A stretch of 64,000 nt of DNA from positions 36,358,427-36,422,426 of the forward strand of contig OX442315.1 in the NCBI GenBank assembly GCA_949358305.1, read 5' to 3'. The notes beneath the pieces are model-generated. The model did not search any database, was not told where the DNA came from, and saw only the letters and a list, made by a program, of their open reading frames with translations. The first letter of the stretch is position 1; each line of letters opens with the position of its first letter. The DNA comes from Strigamia acuminata (Eukaryota; Arthropoda; Chilopoda; Geophilomorpha; Linotaeniidae). Shown piece after piece: positions 30,446 through 42,869 of the stretch. Both the position numbers and the translations under genes were made by a program.

Positions 30446-32219
30446 GTAAGTCCAGTTTAGAAATCCTATCTTTTATTCTTAACTTTTATATATTTCGTTT
30501 GTTTTGTGAGTTTATGAGCCAACATGATTGTCACGTGACTTGTGTGAGAAGCAGCTCCTGTCTTGAAACGAGATAGGTGTATGGGAATAATCTGATCATG
30601 CGCAGTGAAGGGGAAATGAAAATTTGACAGCATTTATAGATTGTATGGTAATAAAAATGGCGGTCTATTTCTGTCAAGTTTATCAAAGATCAAACAATGA
30701 ATTATTGGAATAAATATTGACACGCGCATGCGCAGTTGCGTTTTTATATGTTATCTCTAGTCTGGGGTTTATTTATTCGGCTTTAAATATTTTCACAAAA
30801 TTGTCATTCATCATGAAAACTGAAAAATATTTCGATCTCGACCGGCCTTGCCCACAGCAAATCAACTAAAACAAGTGTGTTTTTGTGTTGACCGGTTGTT
30901 TATTTCATTATTTATTTAGATTAATCCACGAATTGAGATTAATATTGACTTTTATGTCGCTGCTTTTCATTTTTCAGTTCTTTGCTCGTGCTTAGGACAA
31001 ATGTATACGAGCAGTTCCGGCCGCTTTTCCTCCTCCGTGTTTTCAATTTTCCCGATCTTAGCGCGACGGATTTAACTGGGGAAAAAACCATTTCCGGTTT
31101 CATAAATACAAAAATTTTATTTGAAAAAATAATTTAAAATTTTTATTCGTACATTTTCTTCCTTCCCCATTTCCGGTACATTTAAATGCATCGAAAAGGA
31201 AATTCCCATTTGAACATTTTCAACATTTTTTTTTTCAAATTTTAATTCGAATATAGAATTGGATTTTTTTAACCCTGAAATTTGTGGGAGTTCTTAAGAG
31301 GTGAAACGAAAAATTCGAAAAGAAAGAAACTCGGGCAAAGCTATAATAATGTATAGACTAAAAGAAAACTATGCCTAACTGTTGAATGCGTACGCTTGCG
31401 TGACGTAATAAACAATGGGGAGATGTATGTTGCGATACGGTTAGGCTTAGGAATTTGTGTTGGGGTTCATAACGAGCGGGAACTGTGGGTAAGAGGATTT
31501 TGGAGCCAAATGCGATGTTTGTGTCGTTTTACGATCGTTTTGATTGTGTTTACATGGCTAGATGAGGTTTAATGAAAGTTTCTGATGAAATTTGTTAGGA
31601 ATTATGAGTTGGATCGTTTAAAGATATTTTATCGGTTAAAAATGAGGAAAAATGATGAAATTTGGATCGGTGCCATCTTGTTCCCTTTTATCTATTTTCA
31701 TAAGGTTAGTGTTTGTTTTGTCTCGTGGCGTGGCGTGAAGGAAAACAGAATTAATGATTGTAATTAATTACACAAGACTTTGAAATTAGCTAATAAAGGT
31801 TCTAATTACAAGACGTTACATTTTTATTTAATTAGTTTAATTGGGATTGACAATGCGAGGAATTATGATACTTTTTTGTACCACTACACTAGTGAGACGG
31901 CTCAACCAATAGGAGTTAGGACCACGTTGTATCGGTTTTAGACAGTTACCGGTATATTGGATTTATAATTTTTTATAATTGTCTTAGATATCTCTCGTTA
32001 AAAGCAATAAACTCTGCGTAAAAAAATGTATTAATCATGTGCGCATGCGCGATTGAATAACATAATTATAGTTTGAACGTAATAAAGATTTCTTGAATGC
32101 AAGACTTTTTAGATAATAAATGTAATCTGAAAAGACCTGCATTGAAAACATCTTTGCAATATTACATCACAAGGTCGAATGTGTAGTTATGTGGCTGTGT
32201 TCTTTGAACACGTCGGCGT
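30446..32219. other. Non-coding interval, probably intron
   Basis: AT-rich sequence following the 30281 exon. Near 31885-31925 is a CTCAACCAATAGGAGTTAGG segment related to the ends of the MITE at 46884-47266. No convincing further exon was found. Confidence 0.4.
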
Positions 32220-32261
32220 GGCTGAAAACAAAGCGCGTTCCAGTCTGTGATTCTCTTGAAG

Positions 32262-32380
32262 TCCCGGCTAGCGAGGGAAGGGATCTGGGTTCGACTCCCG
32301 GCTCGGGCCTTTTCAGCTTTCGAGTCGTTTCGTTTTTTCAGCCAGAAATTTGGAAGTGGGAGTAAAGAACATGAAATTTC
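32262..32380 (+). repeat. tRNA-derived SINE, copy 1 (3' half)
   Basis: Contains a Pol III B-box-like GGTTCGACTCCCGG closing on CTCGGGCC, followed by a segment (TTTTCAGC...CCAGAAATTTGG) that has a counterpart after the similar unit at 61430-61500. The tRNA-like 5' half is poorly conserved. It does not fold into a proper tRNA as far as I can see. Confidence 0.55.
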
Positions 32381-33514
32381 TGGCTTCAATGTCAATTCAC
32401 TTAACACGATTTCACTTTATGCAATGATTTCTCGGATTTAATTAATTTGGTATTGGATGTTGAAAGAAAAAGAAGACTTTTTGTTGTTCTTCTTCGATGT
32501 ATTGTGTGTGTAAAAGATGGCGGGCATGGTGATTCAGAAAAGGTATTTCTAATATTGCTATTTGGTGGCTGGAAACCAGGGGGTACGACTATCAGAATCA
32601 TTCATAGGATTTGGATGGGATTCGGAAAGATTTAGATGATTATTTTAATAAAAAAGTGGAAAATATTTTAATTTTGTCCAATTTTGGACAAAAAATTTAA
32701 AATTTTTGTAAAATGTAAAGATTCGGGATTCGGAACGGGATTCGAAAGCCCATGTTAGGGATTCGGTTGAATGTCGTACCCCCTGCTGGAAACACTGGTT
32801 AATCATGATGATCCGATTTCCATCTTTCTAACATTCATGCAGAAAACCGCAAGGAAAATTATTCTCGGTTCACATATTATTGAAATACGATTGAATAAAG
32901 TAATTTCCTGGATGAAAACTCGATAAAATGAAGAAAATGAAGAACTTAACATCCATCTCTTGATATTATCAAGGGTTTACATATTTAACTTATTTGGTAT
33001 TGCTTCTAGTAAATACGAATACTTGATCAAACAAGAATATAGATTTATTTTATACTTGACAAATTCACAAATCAGTGCATTTATTTTTGTTTAAGTAATG
33101 AAAGAAAATCGTCTTCTAAGGTATAATTAGAAGCAACAAAGCGATTCTCACGGTGTCTTATGTTACTGAATTATCTTACTTAAATGAAAGTGACAAACTC
33201 GTGAGTTGAGCACATGTGCGGTCTACAAGTAATTTACATTACATTATTATAAGTTACCTTCAATTAACCGTGTTGTCATTAAAAAAGAGTAGGTGCATTC
33301 AAGGCTTTTGTTTCTCTGGTTTCTGATGTTTTTATAACCAGCAAAAACAGAATGTGATTGTTTTTGGGCCTGTTTGTAGTGTAGTTTTTATATCTCATGC
33401 TCGACCTTGCAATTAAATGGCGATTACAAATTCCATCGTTCTAATGAATCAACGAGGTGTTTAGCCCTGTGGTCAATTTCGTCCTAATACGATTTTTCTT
33501 CTGCCTCCTCGTAG
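32381..33514. other. Non-coding interval
   Basis: No gene, RNA or clear repeat recognised between the SINE-like unit and the Copia fragment. Confidence 0.4.
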
Positions 33515-33625
33515 TTCTTAGAGGAAGGAAAGACGTTCATCTGGACGTCAAATGTGCGTACCTTTATGGGGATTTAGTACATCAAGTCTACATGCGCATT
33601 CCGGCAATTATGCCTTTTAATCACG
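33515..33625 (+). pseudogene. Copia reverse-transcriptase fragment
   Basis: A short frame reads RKDVHLDVKCAYLYGDL followed by VYMRIP, the conserved Copia RT segment (compare FDIKTAYLYG in the intact element). There is no continuation on either side, so it is an old remnant of a different Copia lineage. Confidence 0.7.
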
Positions 33626-34207
33626 TTTCAGGAGGTGGATGCTTTGCCAGAAAGCATTATGACGATTGGAAAGTTTGACCCCATAATCTAACTTTCGAGG
33701 CAACCATTTTGAATTTGATGGTAAAAAGCAAAAGCTGACGTGAACAGTAGGCGTTGGGGACAAGGGGCTCCTCAACCAGGACTGACTAATGTTGTTTCTT
33801 GGTTTTTCGCATGTTCTTGGGTTTTTTCTTAACAAGGGGGGTCATCGCCCCCTCTTGACTCCCCCTGCAAACCTCACCTTAACTGTTTTTTTTAATGTGA
33901 TGGGGAAATGGGCACTTATTTAGTCACGATATGGTTAGTATGCATTAGTCATTCCTTGTTTGTTTCTGTAATTTCATTGGTCTGGAGCCCCCTGTCGCCA
34001 CTCGCTTCTGACATGAATTACTTCTAAAACCATTCCAGCCATGGTTTTTGTATTTGCGATTTTTAGTGATTTCTGTTTGTAGAAATTCCGTAAATAGTAA
34101 AAACAGAAAATTTGAACGCATCTTTTCTTATAGAAACACCAAAAATCGCTTAAACAGAAACTCTGAATGCACACAGACAGTTATTCTTTCTCCCGGCCCT
34201 CTTTAAT
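33626..34207. other. Non-coding interval downstream of the NNMT-like gene
   Basis: No gene seen. Around 34010-34165 short segments such as AACAGAAAATTTGAACGCATC and CTGAATGCACAC resemble ends of small inverted-repeat elements found elsewhere in the window. Confidence 0.35.
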
Positions 34208-37135
34208 TTAGGGCTTGATTGCATAAATTGTGAAAAAGCCTTTCAAGTCACACAGGGGAAACGGATTTTTTGAATAATATTCGCAAACTTCCAAGACTTT
34301 CAATCCGGCTTCAGTAAAAGCCTTCTTAGCTACTGCTCCATTCACATTTGGGACTGGGAGTGTTTTATCACCAATTTCATAATAAGAGGCACCCATAGAA
34401 GACCCAAAGGCGAGATAACCTCCTGGACGAACCAAGCTGCTTATTCCTTTGGCTCCTTTGAAGTAATCTATCTCGTCCGGATAGCAATCCAAACACAAAC
34501 TGCTCGTGACGATGTCAAACTGCTCCAGTGGACGGGGATGAAGAGGGTTATCTTCCATGATGTCGCAAAAGACCACTTCTTTGACTGATTTCTTTACTCT
34601 TTCTTCAAGATAGTCAATATCGCTGTAAAGAAAAGATGTTATTTGTAAAAGATTTTTTTTACTCGTATTTTTTCCATTTAAATTTAATAAAAGCTTACTT
34701 TTATAGTGGGCGCGTTCAAAGACTTGGTTTTTACGATTTTTACGAACACATTCACCGTTAGGCACGTTTTTGTGTACTTTGTAAATGGTATAAACGGTAT
34801 AAACCAAAAGTTTGAACACACCTATTGATTTTTTGGAGGGTTTTAAAGTGCATTTACATGCGGACGGATCAATACTACGAGTAGGCAAACTTGTCTTGCA
34901 AGCTGAAATCAAAGCTGAAAGAAAACTCACTATCAGTTTTTTTTGTCCTCTAATAGGAAAATAAAATGTGTAAAAAAACTTATGAAACCACTTTGTATTC
35001 CTCAATATCAAAACTATTAGAAATTATTTGTTTTTAAAAATGAAAGGTCTTTTTATTTAAACACTAAGGTGCTTTCATAAAGTCAGTTAAACTTATGCTT
35101 TGTACGTTTAGACTGGTTTAAAAAATATAAACAAGTTGAAATGGCAAGTAAATAGAAATTTAGCATTATTTTCATCAAAACTAAATTAATTACCGGATTA
35201 CCTCGCATTAAGCGGCATGCCGTTGGGCATGGGTTTAGCAGGTTTTTGAAACTTCATACAAAACGTTTATACCGGCATGCCGGTATAGAGCGAAACATGC
35301 CGGTATAAGTGAAAAAGTGGGTTTATTGTTTTTTTTTTTTACTTTATAGAGCCTAGATGAATAATTATGTTGGTTTTTGGGCCTAAAATTTAGTTTTCCT
35401 ATTTTTTTGAAGATTTTTACTAAAATCTGGCTAAATTTATAGAAATTTAAGGCAATTTCTTACATTTTGGAGATCTAAAAATAATTTTATGCTTGTTTTG
35501 GCTGAATTCTCGCTTACAACGGCATGCTGTTAAAAACGAGCTATATCGTCATGTCGGTAAAACTCGAACTACTCCGGCGTGCGGCTTAATTTGAGGTAAT
35601 ACAGAAATTAATTAAAGCTAGCTTTTGTGAAGTGTGAGTTAAAGCTATAAGGACAAATTCTGGTAGAGGCAAAATGTAGCATTGCCATTGTACCACTGTT
35701 GTTCAAGATGTTTGTTACTATTGTGTTTGCACATGGTAACTTGATGCTAAATTTAAACTGTGCATCCCATTTATTCTTCCACTTGTGCTCAGAGTAAGAG
35801 ACCATACAAAAAGTGGACACGAGCGGGTAAGTGGTTTTTCTTGCAAGGTTCTCTGTGCCTCACTTACCGTCTGTAAGTACACACATGAGCTGGAACTTTG
35901 TATAGTGGATATTTTTTACCAGAAATTGGACAAATTTGCCAGCCTCTGGAATTTATCCACCCGTATGGAAATGTGTTTGGAACCACTCATGCAGCTTGTG
36001 TCAGCTAAAACTAGCTGCATTCAAAAACTAAAACATTTTGTGTTTTACTTCAATTATAAAACAAAAAATGACATTATTTCCTGTTTAAACCCATGTTAAA
36101 ACTTAAAATACACTCAAACTAAAATTGTTAAAACACAAGTATTTTAATTTTCGAATGCAGCTGGTAGCTGCATTCAATGGGAATGACGTCACACGTATCA
36201 ACACGAAACGACAGAAACGAGTTGTTTAGACTTTTTGAATGCAGCTACTGAACTGCTGTTTGATTCGTGTTTTATAGTTGCAAGGACACATGGTTTGAGC
36301 TTTATGTTGATGTACAATTCGGGGATCAACCCCACTTTAGGTTATGGAATAATATAAACGGTTGGACCAACTTCTATTTTTATAGCTAACAACACAAAAC
36401 ATGATGTAACATGTGGGATCATGAAAACGAGAATGAAGTGTCTATAAATAGGAGAAAATGCTTCAGTATGAGATGCAAATTGATAGGAAAAAGTATACGG
36501 GTTTATATTTTCTGCTTCGAGCGAGTTTACTCACACACAAAGGGTCTATTGGCACATTTTGGCTGAGTTAGGACAGTTAAGGTTGGGTTAGGTTAGGTTA
36601 GAATGTCTTGTTATTTTTTCAAGGAAGCGACATCACAAATCAAAACACAAACACCTAAAACACTTAAAACACGACTTTTTGAATGCAGTTTTAGACAAAA
36701 CGAATGTTTGGGAAAGTAAGAGTTTTGGATGTGTACTCTCTGTCTTCGAGTTGAGCGACGTGTTCAAATTGCGCAGAAAAGTCGAAAGCGTCGTGTCCAT
36801 ATTGTAGCCAATTCCGCACGAAATCACGGTTGTTTTCCAATAAATCGGCGCAAACAATTTCACATCCGAAATGACTAGCAACAAGAGCAGCACGCAGTGT
36901 CGGGCCACATCCAACGTCTATCAAAGTTTTGCCTTGTAATTTTCCTGTTTTATAATGGAAATAAGAAGTGGCATCTTTCTTCACATGTTTTAAAGGCTGT
37001 GCACTTACCTTCTTTAAACAGACGATGATAAAACTCCTCTGCAAACCACATGTTCTCAAAATCGTCACTTGCATAGGATTTTGCATAATTGTAACTGTTA
37101 AAATCTTTTTCATACAGGCTTTTAATGTCTGCCAT
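34208..37135 (-). CDS. NNMT/PNMT-family small-molecule N-methyltransferase (3 exons)
   Basis: Minus-strand exons 37009-37135, 36737-36944 and 34208-34622 give 249 residues (family about 264). The family transfers a methyl group from SAM to nicotinamide or biogenic amines in the cytosol; which substrate applies here is unknown. Visible are the N-terminal FNSYNYAKSYAS (position of the family's substrate tyrosine), motif I LIDVGCGPTLRAALV, the acidic CADLLENNRDFVRNWL, VVFCDI, TSSLCLDCYPDEIDYFKGAK and VRPGGYLAFGSS. Introns are phase 1 (36945-37008, donor GTAAGT) and phase 2 (34623-36736, donor GTACAC), and the exons join in frame. The second intron is 2114 bp and holds at least four MITE-like units and a TTAGG tract. 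The apparent extension of the last frame to 35011 is intron. Confidence 0.85.
34706..34823. mobile_element. Small MITE-like element in the NNMT-like gene intron
   Basis: Roughly 118 bp with imperfect inverted ends: GTGGGCGCGTTCAAAGACTT on the left against the complement of AAGTTTGAACACAC on the right, both followed inward by GGTTTWTAC-like text. Confidence 0.5.
35197..35600. mobile_element. MITE-like element with CGGCATGCCG palindromes
   Basis: About 404 bp bounded by imperfect 26-base inverted repeats (ATTACCTCGCATTAAGCGGC on the left; the complement of the right end reads ATTACCTCAAATTAAGCCGC). The interior includes ATACCGGCATGCCGGTAT near 35273. No target duplication is obvious. Confidence 0.65.
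36012..36162. mobile_element. MITE family A, copy 1
   Basis: About 151 bp with TAGCTGCATTCAAAA / CGAATGCAGCT inverted ends. The interior is about 90% identical to 43061-43198 in the opposite orientation, including GTTTTAACATGGGTTTAAAC. Confidence 0.8.
36165..36247. mobile_element. MITE family B, copy 1
   Basis: About 83 bp, TAGCTGCATTCAA to TTGAATGCAGCTA, lying directly beside family A copy 1. The interior carries GGGAATGACGTCAC and a CGAAACGACAGAAACGAG segment that recurs at 44169-44246. Confidence 0.7.
36581..36602 (+). repeat. Telomere-like TTAGG tract
   Basis: About four TTAGG-type units with one GTTGGG variant, inside the second intron of the NNMT-like gene. Confidence 0.7.
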
Positions 37136-37399
37136 GGTTTTGACACGAAGAATTCCAAAAGCAAACTGAGCTGCAGTTGAATCTTCGATTAGCTTGACAG
37201 CATCAGTTACCAGATATCAATTGAAACTTTGGTCTTTTTCAAGTGCAATTAATCAACAGGAAGGTCAAAGTACTGTCGACACTAGGATTAATAATCATTT
37301 CCTTAAATTTATTTTTTTGAGCAAAGTCAATAGTTATATCAATGAAATTGTGCTGACACATTCCTACTAAAAGGTTAATGTTTGGAAATGCATGTGTAA

Positions 37400-38176
37400 T
37401 GACTAGTTCACACTTGAACCATTTTTCTACATAACTACCCAACTTTTATAAACTCTCGTGTTCACACTTGTTCTAGTTTTCTACTACTCAGAACAAAATG
37501 GCGACTCTTCTACAAGTTTAAGTTGGAAAATTGACTTCTACAACTTGACGTCACAACTGTCAAACACGCCCCCATTTTGTCATGTGACTGGTCTTGAGGA
37601 AAATTCAAAACAAGATGGATGCCAATCTGATTTTTCAAAGCTACTTTCGGCATTAAAATAAAGTACTTTTAAATGCATGAAAAAATTAATACAATACGTG
37701 AGAATAAAACAAGCTTTCTTTTAAAAAGAAAGTACATGTTTCTACCTCTAACGGTTCGTGAAATATGAACGTAAATGCGTTTCGGTCGCTTTGGTTAGAG
37801 TGGAAACAAGATCGTGACCTTCGTTTCGGCCCCAAAATCATCTACTTTTAATGCAGAAAAGAAATTTAAAAATTAAGTCAGATTACTAAACTGGCATCTG
37901 TCTTTCTTTTTTTTTAAAAATAGTAGGAGTTTCTATCTTTAATGGTTCATTAACTACAAGTTGAAATGCAACCCATACCTTTCAGTGGATAAAATTTTGC
38001 CAGACATAAACAATTTACATTATTTTTTGGAATGCATTATTTACATAGTAAAAAGTCACTAATTTCTACAAAACATTCCTACAGTACTAATGTGAACACT
38101 GACTTTTTAACTTCTACAAATTAAAGTTTCTAAAAGTAGCAACTTCTACAAAAGTGGTTCAAGTGTGAACTAGGCA
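37400..38176. mobile_element. PIF/Harbinger-like MITE (777 bp)
   Basis: Flanked by TAA on both sides (37397-37399, 38177-38179). The inverted ends read TGACTAGTTCACACTTGAACC and, on the complement of the right end, TGCCTAGTTCACACTTGAACC. The 3-bp TWA duplication and the GTTCACAC-type ends are characteristic of PIF/Harbinger. No transposase frame. Confidence 0.75.
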
Positions 38177-39426
38177 TAAATTTACAAATGGTAAGTCCGG
38201 CACAGAACACCACTGAGGGATGATCGCATGGTCGAAGTCGAGAGCGAAAACCCGTTAGTAAAAAATGGGGGCTACCAACATCAACAAAAAAAAGGGCACA
38301 CAATAACCTAGGAATGGGCCTTGAGTTGAACAATGTACTTTTGTGGCAGTTAGGTGCACTTCAGATCAATTTTTCCATTGTGCAGATCATTGGCCACTAA
38401 CCAATATGAGTTTGTCACAAGTTTATGGTTAAGAAAAATAATAAGACATCCCATTTAAACTGTCATCAGCCAGTGGAGCCTGAATTCTATGGCTTAGTTG
38501 CCAGCCACCATGAAATTCCCCCCTTTGACCAAACCAACCAGCTGCTGTATAGATGGAAATTTAGCTTGAACCAGCTGCCTAAATGCACACAGCTCACACT
38601 TCTACATAAAATACAACTCAAGCCAAGCAACTTTGAAAAAAAAATGTAAAAACTCTTGAATCCAGCTAATTAGTGAAGAGAGAATAAAGGGACTGTTGAG
38701 TTTCTATTTATTTTCATTTACTTGACATTGTGTTGAAAGATTGGCAAATCCAGCACTCAATTTGCTAATTTAAGTCCTTAATCTTTCACCATTTACTAGT
38801 GATTACTACTAAAGTGGGCGTATCAAATTGATATGGCAATTTGCATGCTTGGCTGCTTCACTTTATCTCAAGTTAAGATCTGCAATGTATGCAGTTATAT
38901 TTCAAGGAGTGGCAGTTTAGAAAAAAATTAGTTTAAAGGTCAAGTGCATTGAGTGTTAATTTTGTTTCCAATTCAAATAGACAATAAAAAATGATTATTC
39001 ACTTAGGAAATATTTTTTGTCACCTTGGTATTGTTTTAAAAAAGTCCTTTGTAATTATGATAAAAGGAAAAGTTTTTTAAATGAATTAATTATCTTAAGT
39101 GCCTTAAAGCAACAGGAAGTATATCTGACATCACCATTTTGTTAATTGATTCCTATTATTTTTTTAAAGCAGTTATACAATCTTAAATTGAATGTCTTTT
39201 CATATTATGGCAAGATTGATGCACCCACTTGAAATGAGCATACTAAATAAATGGATAGTACTGACTGCATCTAGATATTTTTATCTTGTGACTATAAGGA
39301 TTTGGGTGATCTTTAGAATTGGGTCCACTTCTGAATAGGCCAAAAATTTGGATACTTAACAAATAAAGCCTCCTGAGTTCAAAAATGACACTCAAAAGTG
39401 TCGGAAATTAAGTTCTCTGGTTGAAA
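38177..39426. other. Non-coding interval
   Basis: No supported gene or repeat. AT-rich sequence with only short spurious frames. Confidence 0.4.
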
Positions 39427-39682
39427 ACGCAGGGTGAAACTCTGGTTTGCATCAGCCACGCAGCTGTGTGGCTGCCATTGCCACTCGGTTAGGTTAGGTT
39501 AGGAACACGTAGAAAAGCGCGAACAAGTTTAGTCGTGGTTAGGCTTCCGCCACTGCTCAGGTTTGTTTACATTTCAAGTACTGCAAAAAACCTAACCTAA
39601 CCTAACCTAACTTAACCTAACCGAGTGGCAATGGCGGCCACACAGCCGCGTGGCTGATGCAAACCAGAGCTTTCACGCAGCG
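39427..39682. repeat. Foldback element with TTAGG tracts in its arms
   Basis: The left arm 39427-39504 (TCTGGTTTGCATCAGCC...CCATTGCCACTCGG then a TTAGG run) is the inverted complement of the right arm 39588-39682 (a CCTAA run, then CCGAGTGGCAATGG...GGCTGATGCAAACCAGA). The loop is about 83 bp. The arms match closely, suggesting either a recent transposable element or a cruciform-forming duplication. Confidence 0.8.
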
Positions 39683-39719
39683 TACGATCAAATTTTTCCA
39701 TGTATAAATATCTACAATC

Positions 39720-39890
39720 GTGGACAAAAAATTGTCGCCTTTTTCCATAACCAATTTGTTGTTCGAGGAAATCGAAATGGGACGATTTATTGGAAATGAC
39801 ACCATAACTTTCTTCTGCGACAACAAGCCAGTAATGGCGTTTGCCGAGAACAGCATGGAGAAGAGGAGAACTAAACACATTGACCTTCAG
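39720..39890 (+). pseudogene. Copia RNase H fragment
   Basis: The frame contains TFFCDNKPVMAFAENSM followed by KRRTKHIDL, the conserved Copia RNase H segment (compare FTDSQPAMQIL and RTKHM in the intact element). No adjoining RT or LTR was found. Confidence 0.7.
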
Positions 39891-40239
39891 GAAAAAGGCG
39901 AAAAAATTTTCTCCACGATTGTACCTGTTTTACCACTAATTTTAACATGCGACTTACTTGTTGGTATAAAAATGCAGCAAAACTGTCTACAGCAATCCCA
40001 TTAATGGTGTTTAATTTGAAGAATTAATGCTGACAAAAGAATTAGTTATTTTTCCATTTCTGTGATTATTATACTGTATAATAATAAGAGTTTGCGAAAG
40101 AGTATAGGCTGCAAACAGAAAACTTAATTTTTTTTTGTTTGTGGCACTATTTTTCTTGCTGTTATTACTTCAGTTTAAGTGGCATGCCGGTAAAATTGAG
40201 ACAAAAAATTTAAATTTGAAATAAATTCACATTTATTAG

Positions 40240-40373
40240 ATGCGGTAGGAGAGAATTTTGAAATGCCAAGCATTGAAATTGATGGAATTAGGTCAGGACT
40301 TCCAGATGATGAACTTAATGGAAGTGAAATTGAGGAAGAAGATATTCACAAGTTTAGTCTGCTTGAAAGTTAG
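40240..40373 (+). CDS. Candidate terminal exon, unidentified gene
   Basis: After a CACATTTATTAG acceptor, a 44-codon frame (AVGENFEMPSIEIDGIRSGL to IHKFSLLES) runs to a TAG. The composition is acidic and coding-like, with few rare-looking residues, but I recognise no family. It could be the last exon of the gene starting at 30281, of another gene, or a fragment of a mobile element next to the Copia relic. The acceptor has a weak pyrimidine tract. Confidence 0.25.
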
Positions 40374-42869
40374 ACCAAAACCTATTATCAACATTATGCA
40401 AATTTGACTAAAAAGTTTTTGTTTTAGGTATCGTATATTGGCAAGTTTTTTAATATCTGTCTGTTGGGAATAATGAAATTTACTATTCAACGAGAAGTTT
40501 TTTATTTTATTTTTCTAACTATTTTTCTAAATGGAAGAAAAGAAGCTAAATGCAACCAATTTTATTTCTATATTGTTCCCCTGTAAGTAATATCTTCGAT
40601 GAGCAGACGCAAACCGGTGCTCTCAGCGTGGTATGGTCGTTCTCGTGCGGGAACTCGTAAGCAGTTGCACATCCAATACTAATTCAGCTCCTTTGCCTAA
40701 TTTTATGATCAGGGAATAATCGATGTTACCAATTTATTGTACGATCCAAACTTTTATGAATACTTGAGTTTGTCACTGTAAAAACCCCGTAGTTTATCAT
40801 CCAAACTAACTAATTGCTTGGTTAATCTTGTTAAAACTTGTTGAAATTTAATGATTACATCATTAAGCTTTAAGTGGATTTTCGTAGATGGTTTGAGTAA
40901 ACAAGACCTGGATTCTGGTAAATTATAATTAGGTTTTCATAAACTGTTTAGCCATTTGCACCAACCAGCAGGAGCGGAAATATATGTTTTCACAGTTCTC
41001 GATTGTAGGGGCTCCAAATTATAAATTTAAAATTAAAAATTAAAAATAAAAAATTAAAAAATTAGAAATTTAAAATTTGATTTTGTTAAATTTCAAATAA
41101 ATGTGTGTGGATTTATCAAGGATTTATGAGGTGATCGTGATTTAGTAGTGGGTGTTGGGATATGCAGCCAGCCTACAAGTCAGCTTTGGCTTTACTGCAT
41201 AAATCAAGGATATTTGTTGAATTTTATTATTATTATAGAGGGCGCTAGCGGCTCGGCCAAGTCAGCCTTGTACCTTTACTAGCAACAATAAGGTTAGCGA
41301 TAGGTTTGGAGATTTTGCGAGATTTTGTGGAATTGATTGAGTTCGAATGAGATTTGGATCGAGACCTGAGTGATTTTAGATGGAATTAAGTGAAATTGGA
41401 TGAGATTTTGCACGAGATTTGGCGGATTAGGTGTGATTGTTGATATTGTTGATATTGCGAAACCGAATGCAATTTGAGTGAGATTTTGTGACATTTGTTA
41501 GACGAAAATGTGATTGATTTGGAAATTTGTTTCCTACAAACCAATGTTTAAATTCAAACACCCACACAAATAACTCATGTAATGAAAAATATGCAAATCA
41601 TGTCGAGCAATTCTGTTCATTTCTGCTTCCACGAAAATACGCAAGGCTGATTCTTCAAACTTAAGCTGAAGCGCAAACCGATTCGTCATTGTCTGCCCAG
41701 ATCGTTCAACCCAGCCTCAATGAATCCACATCTTTAAGCCTACAAATAGAAAGCAAGGATATTTTCCCTAGAGTTGACATTTTTTACCAGCTGAGGGCAT
41801 ATTCAAATGGACATAACTTTTGGCCCATTTAAGTTAAAAATTCATTTTTTTTAAAAAAATAAAGCCCAATGTTTGTTCTTTAAGTTACATTTATTTGTTT
41901 TGATTAAAAGCAGTTTTTAGGGTTTGAATTTTACCATTTTATTTTTTTCAACATTAAAAAATACGTGCGGCCCAATACACATGGGTGCGGGTAGTTTTTT
42001 TTGTTGGGAAAAACAAATATGGAAATGAATTAGATGTTGATTGGTCTTGATGGATTTGTCCAAGGAAGTCGAGTCAAGTATGAAGTGCGGTCCTTGAAGA
42101 ATGGTTTAAGGCGTGGGCGGGGGAGGGACATTTGTCTTGTGTGGAAATTTATTTTATTAGTTTTGTAAAGAGTTAAGAACGTGACCTTGTGTTTTACTGT
42201 TCCCCTTTGGACAATTGAAACGTTGTCAAAGAATTGGGCTTGACAAATTTAATTGGGAAACTAAGCGGAAGTGAGATTGTTCTCTCATTGCGGAAAGGAA
42301 GTGTTTAATTTGGGATGTAAATATGGAAAGTTAAAGAGAGTATGTTGTATTTTCTAATGAAAAAGGAAGTGGAAGGTGTTGTTTACATCAAAAACAAGTT
42401 GTTAATTAAATTTGTTAATTTTTTTTTTAATTTATATTTTGTTTGTTGTGGTTGGTGATGCATTATTCAATTTTGGGGCTCTAGATCGAATTGTGGAACC
42501 GCATCTAAGTTTTTTCTCTTCCATTAAGAGTATCTCCCATTCTTTTTTAAATTTTTTTTAAATCTGGTAGGTTTTTATTTACTTTTAATCCAATTACTTT
42601 GTTTTTTTTTGTGTAGAAAACTCTGAAGTTTATTACAATAAAAAGGCTTCTAAAAGTGCACTTTTTATGTGAAAAAAGACTTTTTTTGCCCAAAAAGAGA
42701 AAGAATCAAGTTTGGGTTCTAAGCTTTAAGCTACAACAAATTGGGACTCTTATTTAACAAAGGCAAAACTAATTTAGACGGAGATGCTACAAAAAGTTAC
42801 AATGTAGGAGGTGTATTTTCATGTTAATTACTAGCTAGATACTGGATAAAAACATATCCTGGTAACAAA
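40374..42869. other. Non-coding interval
   Basis: No supported gene. Around 41285-41500 a purine-rich, GAGATTTTG/GATTTGG-like degenerate repeat gives a spurious minus-strand frame. Otherwise unremarkable AT-rich DNA. Confidence 0.4.

Noticed and set aside
34623-35011. Longer N-terminus for the last exon of the NNMT-like gene
   Set aside because: A consensus acceptor at 34623-34624 joins in phase to the motif I exon, and the extension includes a small MITE-like element.
41294-41494. Minus-strand frame of QNL/QISF-like units
   Set aside because: Generated by a degenerate GAGATTTTG-type repeat.
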